Shown piece by piece: positions 1 to 9,539 of a stretch of 64,000 bases of DNA. The DNA comes from Prauserella flavalba (GTDB lineage: Bacteria; Actinomycetota; Actinomycetes; Mycobacteriales; Pseudonocardiaceae), in the NCBI RefSeq assembly GCF_003202235.1, contig NZ_MASU01000005.1, positions 620,001 to 684,000 on the forward strand, in the 5' to 3' direction. Numbering within the stretch: the first letter of the stretch is position 1; the number at the start of each line of letters is the position of its first letter. A program made the position numbers and the translations under genes. Under the pieces are notes generated by a model that saw only the letters and a program-made list of their open reading frames with translations, was not told where the DNA came from and searched no databases.

Positions 1-1
1 C

Positions 2-529
2 GAGATCACACTGACCGACCTCGCCGAGGAGACCGGCATCTCCGCCACCACCCTGTCCCGGCTCGAGGCCGGGCTGCGCCGCCCCACCCTCGAGCAGCTC
101 CTGCCCCTGGCCCGCGCGTACGGCGTCACCCTGGACGAGCTCGTCGACGCACCGCCGACCGGCGACCCACGCGTCAACCTGCGTCCGATCCGCAGCGGCG
201 ACGGATCCACCATCCTGCCCCTGACCCGGCGGCCGGGCGGCATCCAGGCCTACAAGTTCATCCTCCCGGCGGGACGCGACGACACCGAACCCGATCTCCG
301 CACCCACGAGGGTTACGACTGGGCCTTCGTCCTCAACGGCAGGCTCCGGCTCGTGCTCGGCGAGCACGACCTCGTTCTCGAACCCGGTGAGGCCGTCGAG
401 TTCGACACCCGAACCCCGCACTGGTTCGGCGCCACCAGCTCCGGACCCGTGGAGTTCCTCAGCCTGGTCGGCAAACAGGGTGAACGCGCTCACGTCCGTG
501 CCGCCCCCAAGCGGCGCGGCACCGCCTAG
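2..529 (+). CDS. XRE-family regulator with C-terminal cupin domain (5' partial)
   Basis: The open frame runs in from the left edge and stops at TAG 527-529, so the N-terminus is missing. The visible 175 residues begin inside a helix-turn-helix (ETGISATTLSRLEAGLRRP is a typical XRE recognition region), followed by the end of the HTH domain (LDELVD). From about residue 60 there is a single cupin barrel with a GYDWAFVLNGRLRLVLGE strand, an EPGEAVEFDT strand and an H-W-F turn. Proteins of this build bind DNA through the HTH and a small ligand through the cupin, and usually act as repressors of neighbouring metabolic or resistance genes. The ligand cannot be read from the sequence. It is convergent with the reductase gene that ends at 559. 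Confidence 0.9.
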   Translation, partial: EITLTDLAEETGISATTLSRLEAGLRRPTLEQLLPLARAYGVTLDELVDAPPTGDPRVNLRPIRSGDGSTILPLTRRPGGIQAYKFILPAGRDDTEPDLRTHEGYDWAFVLNGRLRLVLGEHDLVLEPGEAVEFDTRTPHWFGATSSGPVEFLSLVGKQGERAHVRAAPKRRGTA

Positions 530-558
530 CCGCGGTTTCGCCGGTGCCGCGGCGCCTG

Positions 559-1137
559 CTAACGCACGACCTGGTAGCGCAGGTGGATCGCGTCGCGGCC
601 CTGGAGTCGCCGGACGAGCCGCAGCTCGACGGGGGCGGCGCCCCGGTCGCCGAACAGGCGCCTGCCCGCGCCGAGGAGGACGGGCACGAGGTGGAGCTCC
701 AGCTCGTCGAGCTGGCCCGCCTCCAGCAGCGCCCGCGCCGCTCCGGCGCCGTGCACGAGGATGGCGCGGTCACCCGCCGCGGCCCTGGCCTCGGCGGCAC
801 AGGCGGCGACATCGGTGTAGAAGCGGGCGCTGCCCGGCGGGTCGTCACCGTCGTCGACGTGATGCGTCAGCACGTGGATCGGCACCCCGTCGTGGTGGTC
901 GCCCTGCCACCGGCCCGCCAGCTCGAACGTCCGCCTGCCGGAGATCACGGCACCGGTCGCCAACGCCTCGCGGAACACCTGCCCGTCCGGCCCCTCGGAC
1001 TGCCTGTGGTCGAGCCAGTTGAACAGGCGCCCGCCGCCCTGGCCGAGTTCCTGGCCAGGCCGGTCGTCCGGCCCTGCGATGAAGCCGTCCAGCGACATGG
1101 CCATGTACAACCTGATCGGCGCGGTCTCTCGTGTCAT
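559..1137 (-). CDS. Dihydrofolate reductase family protein (RibD C-terminal type)
   Basis: A 192-residue protein with the RibD C-terminal / DHFR-like fold. It opens with IRLYMAMSLDGFIAGPDD, the standard first strand and SLDG turn of this family, continues with a GAVISGRRTFELAG NADPH-site segment, and has ILVHGAGAARALLEAG and ELELHLVPVLLGAGRRLF near the end. Family members are NADPH-dependent reductases; few have known substrates, and true antifolate-target DHFR is a different subfamily. The ATG at 1137 was chosen because AGGAAAGGA lies just upstream. The frame stays open much further upstream, but that part is antisense to the peptidase gene and has no start signal. No operon partner is visible. 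Confidence 0.88.
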   Translation of the reverse strand: MTRETAPIRLYMAMSLDGFIAGPDDRPGQELGQGGGRLFNWLDHRQSEGPDGQVFREALATGAVISGRRTFELAGRWQGDHHDGVPIHVLTHHVDDGDDPPGSARFYTDVAACAAEARAAAGDRAILVHGAGAARALLEAGQLDELELHLVPVLLGAGRRLFGDRGAAPVELRLVRRLQGRDAIHLRYQVVR

Positions 1138-1314
1138 CGGATCATCCTTTCCTCGTGACTGCCACTTGCCTACGCGTCGAACACGGGGGGCGCTTTTCGA
1201 CACACCCTGCTCCCGGGCGAGGCCAAGCCGGTGAACCCGGGCCCGCGCCCTTGGTGGGTGCCGGGACGGGGGACGAGACTCTCGGGCGCGGCCGAATCCG
1301 AGGGAGGACCATCC

Positions 1315-2700
1315 GTGCTGTCCGAGTGGCTGGTCAAGGAGATCGACGAGGTTCCTCCGTTCACCGCGTTCGCCGGGGTCGACGAGCTGCACCGGCGGCT
1401 GCGTGCCGTGGCCTCGGCGTACCCGGAGATCACGCGCCTGCGCCGGGTGGGCACGTCGCGGCAGGGGGAGCCGTTGCTGTGCCTGTCCGTCGACGCGGAC
1501 GCGGACCTGCCGGTGGCGCTCGTGTTCGGGCTCCCGCACCCCAACGAGCCCATCGGCGGGCTGACCGCGCTGCACCTGGCCGAGCGCCTGTGTGCCGACG
1601 CCGGCCTGCGGGAACGGCTGGGACACCGCTGGGAGATCATCGCGTGCATCGACCCCGATGGCCTGCGGCTCAACGAGGGCTGGCTCGCCGGACCGTTCAC
1701 CCGCGAGCACTACTCGCGCCACTTCTACCGGCCCGCGGGCGGCGACCAGGTGGAGTGGACCTTTCCGCTCGACTACAAGGACGCCTACTTCGACGCGGCG
1801 CTGCCGGAGACCCAGGCGCTCATGCGGCTGATCGACCAGCTGCGCCCGGCGCTCGTCTGCTCGCTGCACAACAGCGAACTCGGCGGCGTCTACTACTACC
1901 TCAACCGGCCCGAGACCGTGCTGTACCCGGTGCTGCAGGAGATCCCGCAGCTGCTGGGGCTGCCGCTCGACCGCGGCGAGCCGGAGGGACCGCACATGGT
2001 CCGCCTGGCCGACGCCGTCTTCCGCGCCTCGTCGATCCGGCCCGCGTACGACCGGCTGGTGGAGAACGGAGGCCGGTGGCCGGGCGACTCGGGGGACAAC
2101 ACCGCGTCCTATGCCCAGCGCTACGGGGCGCTGGCGCTCATCAGCGAGGTGCCGCACTGGAAGGACTCGGCCACGGCCGACGAGACGCCGTCGGACACGC
2201 CGTACTCCGCGGCGCTCGCCACGAAGGCGAGCCACCTCGACGAGTTGCACGCGGTGCTGCGGGCCGGCCTCGATGCCGTGGAGGGCGGTCTCATGGTCCC
2301 CGACTCTCCGTACTGGCGGGCGACCCGGTTCTTCGCCACCTTCCTTTCCGGTGCGGCGGAATCGGCGCGCCAGCGCAGCGGGCTGGCCGAATCGCGGCGC
2401 CCGGCGACGGTCGCCGAGGTCGCCTCGCTGGCGGGCGACGTCCATTGTTTCCGCCTGCGCTACGGCGGAATCCTTCTCCGCGCGCTGGACGGGGAACTGG
2501 CCGTCGGCAACGTCCGCTCCGCCGTGCGGGCGGCGAGGGAGCGGGTCGCGTCGCGCTACGACCGCTGGCTCGCCGAGGATGCCGCGGTGGAGGCCTACGA
2601 GGTGATCCCGATCCGTCCCCTCGTGGCCACGCAGTACGCCGCCACGATCGCCGCCGCCGAGTACCTCACCTCCCGCGCCGCCATGCCCGCGTCCGGGTGA
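1315..2700 (+). CDS. M14-family zinc carboxypeptidase-like protein
   Basis: A 461-residue protein read from GTG at 1315, which follows GGGAGGA at a good distance; an in-frame ATG at 1231 lacks a ribosome site. The M14 zinc site is visible: the HxxE pair is H75 and E78 (GLPHPNEPIGG), and a third histidine lies in VCSLHNSELGG. ALISEVPHW could supply the catalytic glutamate. Family members cleave C-terminal residues or amide bonds of peptides, and some bacterial forms act on cell-wall peptides or zwitterionic metabolites. There is no signal peptide, so the enzyme is probably cytoplasmic. The stretch after about residue 330 is helical and less conserved. The substrate is unknown. Confidence 0.85.
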   Translation: MLSEWLVKEIDEVPPFTAFAGVDELHRRLRAVASAYPEITRLRRVGTSRQGEPLLCLSVDADADLPVALVFGLPHPNEPIGGLTALHLAERLCADAGLRERLGHRWEIIACIDPDGLRLNEGWLAGPFTREHYSRHFYRPAGGDQVEWTFPLDYKDAYFDAALPETQALMRLIDQLRPALVCSLHNSELGGVYYYLNRPETVLYPVLQEIPQLLGLPLDRGEPEGPHMVRLADAVFRASSIRPAYDRLVENGGRWPGDSGDNTASYAQRYGALALISEVPHWKDSATADETPSDTPYSAALATKASHLDELHAVLRAGLDAVEGGLMVPDSPYWRATRFFATFLSGAAESARQRSGLAESRRPATVAEVASLAGDVHCFRLRYGGILLRALDGELAVGNVRSAVRAARERVASRYDRWLAEDAAVEAYEVIPIRPLVATQYAATIAAAEYLTSRAAMPASG

Positions 2701-2785
2701 ATCGTCCGATACCGCGGGAAAAGCCCGAGTAGCGTCCCCCACGTCGAGAGTCCGAAGAGGACTTGTCGTCGTGGGGAGGGCTGTG

Positions 2786-4285
2786 ATGCGGACCATCGGT
2801 GCCGGACGGCGGACGGTGCTGGGCGCGACGTGCTGTGGGCTTGCGGCCGTCGTGCTGATCGCGGGGATGTCGCCGGGACGGCAGGCCAGCGCCCAGGCCG
2901 AGGCGCCCGTCAACCCGGTGCGCCCCGTGAGCCCCGACGATGTCCAGACCGATCCGAGCCACGGCTTCCTCGTTCTCGTCGAGGGCGACGCCGGACTGTA
3001 CGAGAACGAAACCGAGGGACCGGTCGCCGTCGGCGGCGATATCCGCTTCCGTGCCTACCAGGTCGCGCTCAACAACCCCGGCACCTACGTCGCGCCCGGG
3101 GACGACCACGTGACCGGCCTCGTCGTCGGTGGCGCGCCGGACTACGAGGGCAGCCCCGCCGGCGGACGGCTGAACGTGCTGACCCAGACCTACGCCAAGA
3201 TCGGCGACCTCGGCGACTCCGACGTGCTGCCCACCGGCGGTGAGACCCACGTCGTGCCCGACGGCGGGGGAGAGGGCACCCACCCGCAGGTGGACATCCA
3301 GACCCCGCAGCCGGCCGAGTCGGTCGGCGGCGACAGCGGATTCGACCTGCCCGCGCTGTTCTCGATCTACCGGGACCTCAACACCCGCATGTCGCGGTGT
3401 GCCCAGACCGTCCAGCTGACCGACCAGAACGGGCAGGAGGAGTGGAACGGCACCGACCCGGTCGCCACGCTGGGCCTGCGGCCGGGGCAGAACGTTCTCG
3501 AACTCACCGAGGAGGAGCTCGCGGCGCTGCGATTCATCAACCCCCGCAACGGTTATCTCCAGCCGGGCGACGAGGCGTGGCTGGTGATCAACGTGCAGGT
3601 CGACGGTGACTACACGTGGCCGGTGCCCGAGGTGAGCTGGCAGGGCACGCAGCCCTCGACGCACGTGCTGTGGAACTTCACGACGTCGGGCACGATCACG
3701 CTGCCCGAGGGCTCGCCGACGGTGTGGGGCACCGTGTACGCCCCGAACGCCGGGCTGGTGGACGAGAGCTCGGCCAACATCGAGGGCAACGTCGTGGTCC
3801 GGACCTTCGAGCACGGCGGGGCCGTCAGCGGGTCTGGCGGGGCGAACGGCGGCGAGGTGCATTACGCGCCGTTCGCCGACCTGATCGCTCCCTGCGCGGA
3901 CGTGCCGGAGCCGACGACCGAGCCCACGACGACCGGGCCGACGACCACGGAGCCCACGACCACCGACCCGACCACGGCCACCACCGAACCGACGACGACG
4001 GAGCCGACGCCCACCGGCGACGTGCCGACCACCACGACGGAACCCACGTCCACCACCACCGAGCCCGCGCCGGTCGCGCCGACCTCGCCGGGGGACGCCG
4101 GGACCGGGCCGGAGGGCACCGGCGGCACCGACAGCACGGCTGGGCGACTGTCCGAGACCGGCACGGAGGTCACGCCGTGGCTCGTGCTCGGACTGTCCCT
4201 GCTCGGTGTGGGCGTGCTGCTGCTGGCGGGTCCCGCACTGGTCCGGCCGCGACCGGGCGGCCGGGGCTCAGCGGACGACGGCTGA
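2786..4285 (+). CDS. Choice-of-anchor A family surface protein with sortase signal
   Basis: This 499-residue exported protein starts at ATG 2786, five bases after GGGGAGGG. Residues 1-40 form a Sec signal peptide (arginines, then a Leu/Val/Ala core ending near QASAQA). The body matches choice-of-anchor A domains: GFLVLVEGDAGLYENETEGPVAVGG at its start, and late repeats such as GSPTVWGTVYAPNAGLVDESSANIEGNVVV. About 60 residues of TTEPTTT-type low-complexity sequence then act as a wall-spanning stalk. The end carries LSETG, a hydrophobic segment and a short Arg-rich tail, which is the layout of a sortase substrate with a serine in place of proline. It is therefore probably linked to the cell wall as an adhesin-like protein. 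No sortase gene is nearby. Its 3' end overlaps the convergent ctpJ gene. Confidence 0.85.
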   Translation: MRTIGAGRRTVLGATCCGLAAVVLIAGMSPGRQASAQAEAPVNPVRPVSPDDVQTDPSHGFLVLVEGDAGLYENETEGPVAVGGDIRFRAYQVALNNPGTYVAPGDDHVTGLVVGGAPDYEGSPAGGRLNVLTQTYAKIGDLGDSDVLPTGGETHVVPDGGGEGTHPQVDIQTPQPAESVGGDSGFDLPALFSIYRDLNTRMSRCAQTVQLTDQNGQEEWNGTDPVATLGLRPGQNVLELTEEELAALRFINPRNGYLQPGDEAWLVINVQVDGDYTWPVPEVSWQGTQPSTHVLWNFTTSGTITLPEGSPTVWGTVYAPNAGLVDESSANIEGNVVVRTFEHGGAVSGSGGANGGEVHYAPFADLIAPCADVPEPTTEPTTTGPTTTEPTTTDPTTATTEPTTTEPTPTGDVPTTTTEPTSTTTEPAPVAPTSPGDAGTGPEGTGGTDSTAGRLSETGTEVTPWLVLGLSLLGVGVLLLAGPALVRPRPGGRGSADDG

Positions 4286-6202
4286 CGCCTTCCGCCAGGC
4301 CCTGCCGCCGAGCAGGCGCAGGCCGTTGAGCCCGACGAGCACGGTGGAGCCCTCGTGCCCGGCGACGCCGAGCGGCAGCGGGAGCGTGCCGAGCAGGTCC
4401 CACAGCACCAGGCCGGCGATGAAGGACCCGGCGATCACGAGGTTCGCCGTCACCACCCGCCGCGCCCGCCGTGCCAGTGCGAGCGCGGCGGGCACGGCGG
4501 TGAGGTCGTCGCGCACCACGATCGCGTCGGCGGCCCGCAGCGTGAGATCCGAGCCCGCCCCGCCCATCGCGATGCCGGCGTGTGCGGCGGCCAGCGCGGG
4601 AGCGTCGTTGATGCCATCACCGACCACCGCCACCCGCCGCCCCGCGGCCTCGAGCTCGCCGACCGCGGAGACCTTGTCCGCCGGCAGCAGCCCGGCACGG
4701 ACGTCGGCGATGCCGACCGCCCCGGCCAGCCGGGCCGCGGCGGCGTGGTTGTCGCCGGTGAGCAGCACGGGAGCCGTGCCGGTCAGTGTGGTCACCGCGG
4801 CGACGGCGGGGGCGGCCTCGCGCCGGACCTGATCGGTGATGCCCAGCACCCCGGCGACGTGACCATCGCGCACGACGACGACAGCGGTGTGGCCGCGCCG
4901 TTCCAGTTCGTGGGCGACGGGGTGACCCTCCGGCACCAGCGCGGCGGGGGAGCCCACCCGCACGAGCTCGCCGTCGACCCGCGCCGAGACGCCACGGCCG
5001 GGCTGTGCGGCGAAGTCGTGGGCCGGGGGCAGGTGGAGACCGCGGTCGCGCGCGGCGCGCACGACCGCGCGGGCCAGCGGGTGCTCGCTCGGCTGCTCGG
5101 CGGCGGCCGCCAGGCGCAGCAGACCGTCCGCGTCGAGCCCCGGCACGGGACGCAGCTCGGCGAGCTCGGGAGCGCCCCTGGTGAGCGTGCCGGTCTTGTC
5201 GAACGCGACCCGCGTGGTGCTGCCGAGCCGTTCGAGGGCGACGGCGGACTTGACGAGCACGCCGTGCCTGCCCGCGTTGGCGATCGCGGCGAGCAGTGGG
5301 GGCATCGTCGCCAGCACGACCGCGCAGGGCGAGGCGACGATCATGAACGTCATCGCCCGCAGCAGTGACTCCTCGGCGGACGCGCCCCACAGCAGCGGCA
5401 GGGCGAACACCGCGATCGTCGCGGCCACCATGCCGATCGCATAGCGCTGCTCGATCTTCTCGATGAACAGCTGGGTGCGGGCCTTGGTCCGGCTCGCCTG
5501 CTCCACGAGTGCCGAGATGCGGGCTACCACGGAATCCTCGGCGCGGCGGCCGACGCGGATCCGCAGGGCACCCGTGCCGTTGAGTGTCCCGGCGAACACC
5601 TCGTCGCCCGGTGCCTTGTCCACGGGCAGCGGCTCACCGGTGATCGTGGACTGGTCGACCTCGCTGCCGCCGGACTCGACGGTGCCGTCCGCCGTGAGCC
5701 GCTCGCCCGGCCGGACCAGCACCAGGTCGCCCACCTCGAGGTCGGCCGCGGGCACGGTCTCCTCACCGTCACCGGTGAGCCGGGTAGCGGTCTCCGGGGC
5801 CAGCTCCAGCAGGCCGCGCACGGAGTCCTCGGTGCGCGCGGTCGCCAGCGCCTCCAGCGCGCCGGAGGTGGCGAAGATGACGATCAGCAGCGCGCCGTCG
5901 AGTACCTGCCCGATCGAGGCCGCGCCGAGCGCCGCCACGACCATGAGCAGGTCCACGTCCAGCCTGCGTGCACGCAGTTCCCGCAGCCCGGCGAGCGCGG
6001 GCTCCCAGCCGCCTGCCACGTAGCAGCCGAGGTAGAGCGCCCACCACAGCCACGCGGGGCCGCCGAGCAGGTCGGCGGCGAGTCCCGCGAGGAACAGCGC
6101 GAGCGCGGCGGCCGCCCACCGCGTCTCGGGCAGGGCGAACGGGCTCCGGCCGCGCACGGGCGTGGACGGGCGAGGCGGGGCGGTGAACGAGGAGATGACC
6201 AC
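4268..6202 (-). CDS. ctpJ: P1B-4 type metal-exporting ATPase (CtpJ/NmtA-like, Ni/Co)
   Basis: A 644-residue P-type ATPase. The order of motifs is TGE (about residue 188), SPC in membrane helix 4 (about 291-293), DKTGTLT with the phosphorylated Asp near 335, and GDGINDAPAL. A HEGST sequence sits in the last membrane region. SPC with HEGxT defines the P1B-4 group, which exports cobalt, nickel or iron(II) and lacks the N-terminal metal-binding domain; none is seen here. The gene is divergent from nmtR, the same pairing as Mycobacterium tuberculosis NmtR with its target pump. The start is uncertain: GTG 6202 is the best in-frame choice, and a TTG lies at 6223 inside the operator. Expression should be relieved by Ni/Co through NmtR. 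Confidence 0.92.
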   Translation of the reverse strand: MVISSFTAPPRPSTPVRGRSPFALPETRWAAAALALFLAGLAADLLGGPAWLWWALYLGCYVAGGWEPALAGLRELRARRLDVDLLMVVAALGAASIGQVLDGALLIVIFATSGALEALATARTEDSVRGLLELAPETATRLTGDGEETVPAADLEVGDLVLVRPGERLTADGTVESGGSEVDQSTITGEPLPVDKAPGDEVFAGTLNGTGALRIRVGRRAEDSVVARISALVEQASRTKARTQLFIEKIEQRYAIGMVAATIAVFALPLLWGASAEESLLRAMTFMIVASPCAVVLATMPPLLAAIANAGRHGVLVKSAVALERLGSTTRVAFDKTGTLTRGAPELAELRPVPGLDADGLLRLAAAAEQPSEHPLARAVVRAARDRGLHLPPAHDFAAQPGRGVSARVDGELVRVGSPAALVPEGHPVAHELERRGHTAVVVVRDGHVAGVLGITDQVRREAAPAVAAVTTLTGTAPVLLTGDNHAAAARLAGAVGIADVRAGLLPADKVSAVGELEAAGRRVAVVGDGINDAPALAAAHAGIAMGGAGSDLTLRAADAIVVRDDLTAVPAALALARRARRVVTANLVIAGSFIAGLVLWDLLGTLPLPLGVAGHEGSTVLVGLNGLRLLGGRAWRKASAVVR

Positions 6203-6223
6203 GGGCCGACCATAACAGAACAA

Positions 6224-6239
6224 ATGAAGACGTCTTCAT
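6224..6239. promoter_or_regulatory. NmtR operator palindrome between ctpJ and nmtR
   Basis: ATGAAGAC-GTCTTCAT is a perfect 16-bp palindrome, placed 22 bases from the ctpJ start and 27 from nmtR. It lies in an AT-rich island within very GC-rich DNA, and ArsR/SmtB proteins bind sites of this ATGAA...TTCAT kind. It could control both promoters. Confidence 0.8.
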
Positions 6240-6266
6240 ATAAGTTGCCTGCGCTACACTCCGGCC

Positions 6267-6629
6267 ATGGGACACGGCGTGGAGGGCAGGGACCGGCCCG
6301 CGGCGCGGCTGGACGCCGACGCCGCCACCCACGTCGCCACCACCCTGCAGGCGCTCGCGACGCCGAGCAGGCTGCTGATCCTCACCGAGCTGCGGCAGGG
6401 GCCCCGGCCCGTCACCGAGCTGGCCGAGGCGGTCGGCATGGAGCAGTCCGCCGTCTCCCACCAGCTGCGGCTGCTGCGCAACCTCGGCCTGGTCAGCGGC
6501 ACGCGCTCAGGCCGCAGCATCGTCTACAGCCTCTACGACACCCATGTGGCACAACTGCTCGACGAGGCGGTCTATCACATCGAGCACCTGCGCCTCGGTC
6601 TCGCCGACCGGCCCGGGGCCGCCGGCTGA
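6267..6629 (+). CDS. nmtR: NmtR-like ArsR/SmtB nickel/cobalt-sensing repressor
   Basis: A 120-residue winged-helix repressor whose length and sequence follow M. tuberculosis NmtR nearly throughout, from MGHGVEGR at the N-terminus to the end. The recognition helix is MEQSAVSHQLRLLRNLGLV. The alpha-5 metal site keeps D91, H93, H104 and H107 (the DxH-x10-HxxH pattern), and the N-terminal Gly2-His3 that takes part in nickel binding in NmtR is present. Two C-terminal histidines of the mycobacterial protein (109 and 116) are Arg and Pro here. Metal binding would release it from the operator at 6224 and switch on ctpJ. It converges on the nitroreductase gene. Confidence 0.93.
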   Translation: MGHGVEGRDRPAARLDADAATHVATTLQALATPSRLLILTELRQGPRPVTELAEAVGMEQSAVSHQLRLLRNLGLVSGTRSGRSIVYSLYDTHVAQLLDEAVYHIEHLRLGLADRPGAAG

Positions 6630-6643
6630 CCGTCCTCAGTGGA

Positions 6644-7159
6644 CTACGGCTGGAAGTGGGTCAGCAGTTCGCGCACCGGTTTGCGGCCGGCCGGGATCGC
6701 CGGACGCCCCGGCGGCACCGGTGCGGGATGGCCGAGCGCGATAGCGTGGTCGGCGCGCCACGGCGCGGCAAGGCCCACGAGCCGCGCCGCGGCGCGGGCG
6801 TTGTCCTCCGGGTAGAGGGAAACCGGGCAGCTGCCCAGCGACCGGGCGTGTGCCGCGAGCAGCACCGACTGGCAGACGCGGCCGAGGTCGAACTCGGTGT
6901 CCCGGCCACGGTCGGGGCCCGACAGCAGGAGCAGCACCGTCGGCGCGTGCGCGAGGACCTGGGCGTACTGCCCGAGGCGGGAGAGTCCGGCCCGCACCCC
7001 GTGATCGCTCACCGACACGAACCGCCAGGGCTGCCGGTTGCGCGCCGAGCCCGTCCAGCGGGCGACGTCCACGATCGCCTCGATGTCCTCAGGCGGCACG
7101 GCCCGGTCGAAGAAGAAGCGGGTCGCGCGCAGCGACGTGATGAGGCCGGTGTCGGTCAT
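6644..7159 (-). CDS. Nitroreductase family protein
   Basis: A 171-residue FMN-dependent nitroreductase-fold protein. The N-terminal ATRFFFDRAVPPEDIEAIV and ARNRQPWRFVSVSD segments carry the Arg and the S/N-x-Q-P-W-R flavin-binding motif, and GRVCQSVLLAAHARSLGSC forms the central helix that contacts FMN. Such enzymes reduce nitro groups, quinones or related compounds with NAD(P)H, usually as dimers; the real substrate is not evident. ATG 7159 is the only start that gives a normal family N-terminus. The gene ends 14 bases from the nmtR stop and is divergent from the ABC-F leader, so it stands alone. Confidence 0.85.
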   Translation of the reverse strand: MTDTGLITSLRATRFFFDRAVPPEDIEAIVDVARWTGSARNRQPWRFVSVSDHGVRAGLSRLGQYAQVLAHAPTVLLLLSGPDRGRDTEFDLGRVCQSVLLAAHARSLGSCPVSLYPEDNARAAARLVGLAAPWRADHAIALGHPAPVPPGRPAIPAGRKPVRELLTHFQP

Positions 7160-7231
7160 GCCGCCATCGTCGCAGCCGCCGGCGACGTAATTCACGAGCG
7201 GCTCGCGATCTTCGTCTGTTACCGTGGAGCC

Positions 7232-7255
7232 GTGCAGTACCTCTTCTTCCTCTGA
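7232..7255 (+). CDS. Putative 7-residue leader peptide of the ABC-F gene
   Basis: GTG followed by CAG TAC CTC TTC TTC CTC and TGA would give the peptide MQYLFFL, 118 bases ahead of the ABC-F start. The aromatic/leucine-rich content resembles leader peptides that stall ribosomes when an antibiotic is bound. There is only a GGAG two bases upstream, which is too close for a normal ribosome site. A TGTTAC at 7217-7222 could be a -10 element, which would make the message nearly leaderless. This is an inference from position and content only. Confidence 0.4.
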   Translation: MQYLFFL

Positions 7256-7310
7256 GCAGCCGAGCACCTGGCCGCCCGTGTCGTCTCCGGGCCGGGCCGG
7301 GCATGTCCTC

Positions 7311-7373
7311 GTTCGCTCGAACTTCCCGGATCGTTCGCCCATGCGCGCGAGGTCCGGACCATTCGGAGGAAGT
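7311..7373 (+). promoter_or_regulatory. Possible attenuator with alternative hairpins ahead of ABC-F
   Basis: CGAAC at 7318-7322 can pair either with GTTCG at 7311-7315 or with an identical GTTCG at 7333-7337, so two structures exclude each other. ACTTCC at 7321-7326 is exactly complementary to GGAAGT at 7368-7373, which overlaps the ABC-F ribosome site GGAGGA (7365-7370). Folding could hide the start, and ribosome stalling on the leader peptide could expose it. No folding energies were computed. Confidence 0.45.
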
Positions 7374-8999
<1,626 letters not shown>

Positions 9000-9002
9000 T
9001 CG

Positions 9003-9039
9003 CCCGGGGGTGCCGGGACCCGAGCCCGGCACCCCCGGG
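9003..9039. terminator. Bidirectional terminator hairpin
   Basis: CCCGGGGGTGCCGGG pairs perfectly with CCCGGCACCCCCGGG (15 bp) around a 7-base loop. It sits between the convergent stops of the ABC-F and VOC genes. It has no U tract, as is common in actinomycetes. Confidence 0.85.
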
Positions 9040-9045
9040 GCACGG

Positions 9046-9504
9046 CTACTCGCCCTGCCAGCGCGCGATGTCGGCGTCGGTGATCTCGACCGGGCCGTCG
9101 GCGAGCTGCGTGATGCGGAGGTGGTTGCCGAACGGGTCGCGCAGGGCGCAGTCGATGCCGTAAGGCTGTTTCGTGGGTTCCTCGGTGAATTCGACACCGC
9201 GGGCGCGGAGGGTCTCGTACGTCTGCTGGCAGTCGTCGGTGTTGAGGATCGCGGCCGTGCCCAGCGCGCCCTTGGTCACCAGGTCACGGACCTGCGCGGC
9301 GACCTCGTCGCTCAGCGCCGGCGGGCCGGGTACCTCCAGCAGCAGCTGGCGGTCGGGGTCGGACGGCAGCGCGACGGTCAGCCAGCGCATGAAGCCGAGG
9401 TCGACGTCCGAGGAGACCTCGAAGCCGAGCTTGCCGACGTAGAAGTTGAGCGCTTCCTGCTGGTCGAGCACGGGTACGGAGTGGATGCTGATGCGGGTGA
9501 ACAT
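9046..9504 (-). CDS. VOC family (glyoxalase/dioxygenase-like) protein
   Basis: A 152-residue protein of the vicinal oxygen chelate fold with two beta-alpha-beta-beta-beta units. The first begins RISIHSVPVLDQQEALNFYVGKLGFEV and the second contains GTAAILNTDDCQQTYETLRARGVEFTEEP, ending in ALRDPFGNHLRITQL with the usual D-P-F-G-N turn. Members include glyoxalase I, dioxygenases and drug-binding proteins. The metal ligands cannot be assigned with confidence here. ATG 9504 gives the normal N-terminus. It lies 35 bases downstream of an AraC-type gene on the same strand, so the two are probably one transcript and the regulator controls this gene. Confidence 0.88.
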   Translation of the reverse strand: MFTRISIHSVPVLDQQEALNFYVGKLGFEVSSDVDLGFMRWLTVALPSDPDRQLLLEVPGPPALSDEVAAQVRDLVTKGALGTAAILNTDDCQQTYETLRARGVEFTEEPTKQPYGIDCALRDPFGNHLRITQLADGPVEITDADIARWQGE

Positions 9505-9539
9505 GACCAGAACCGTAGGCGGTCGCGGGCCGCGGCGGC

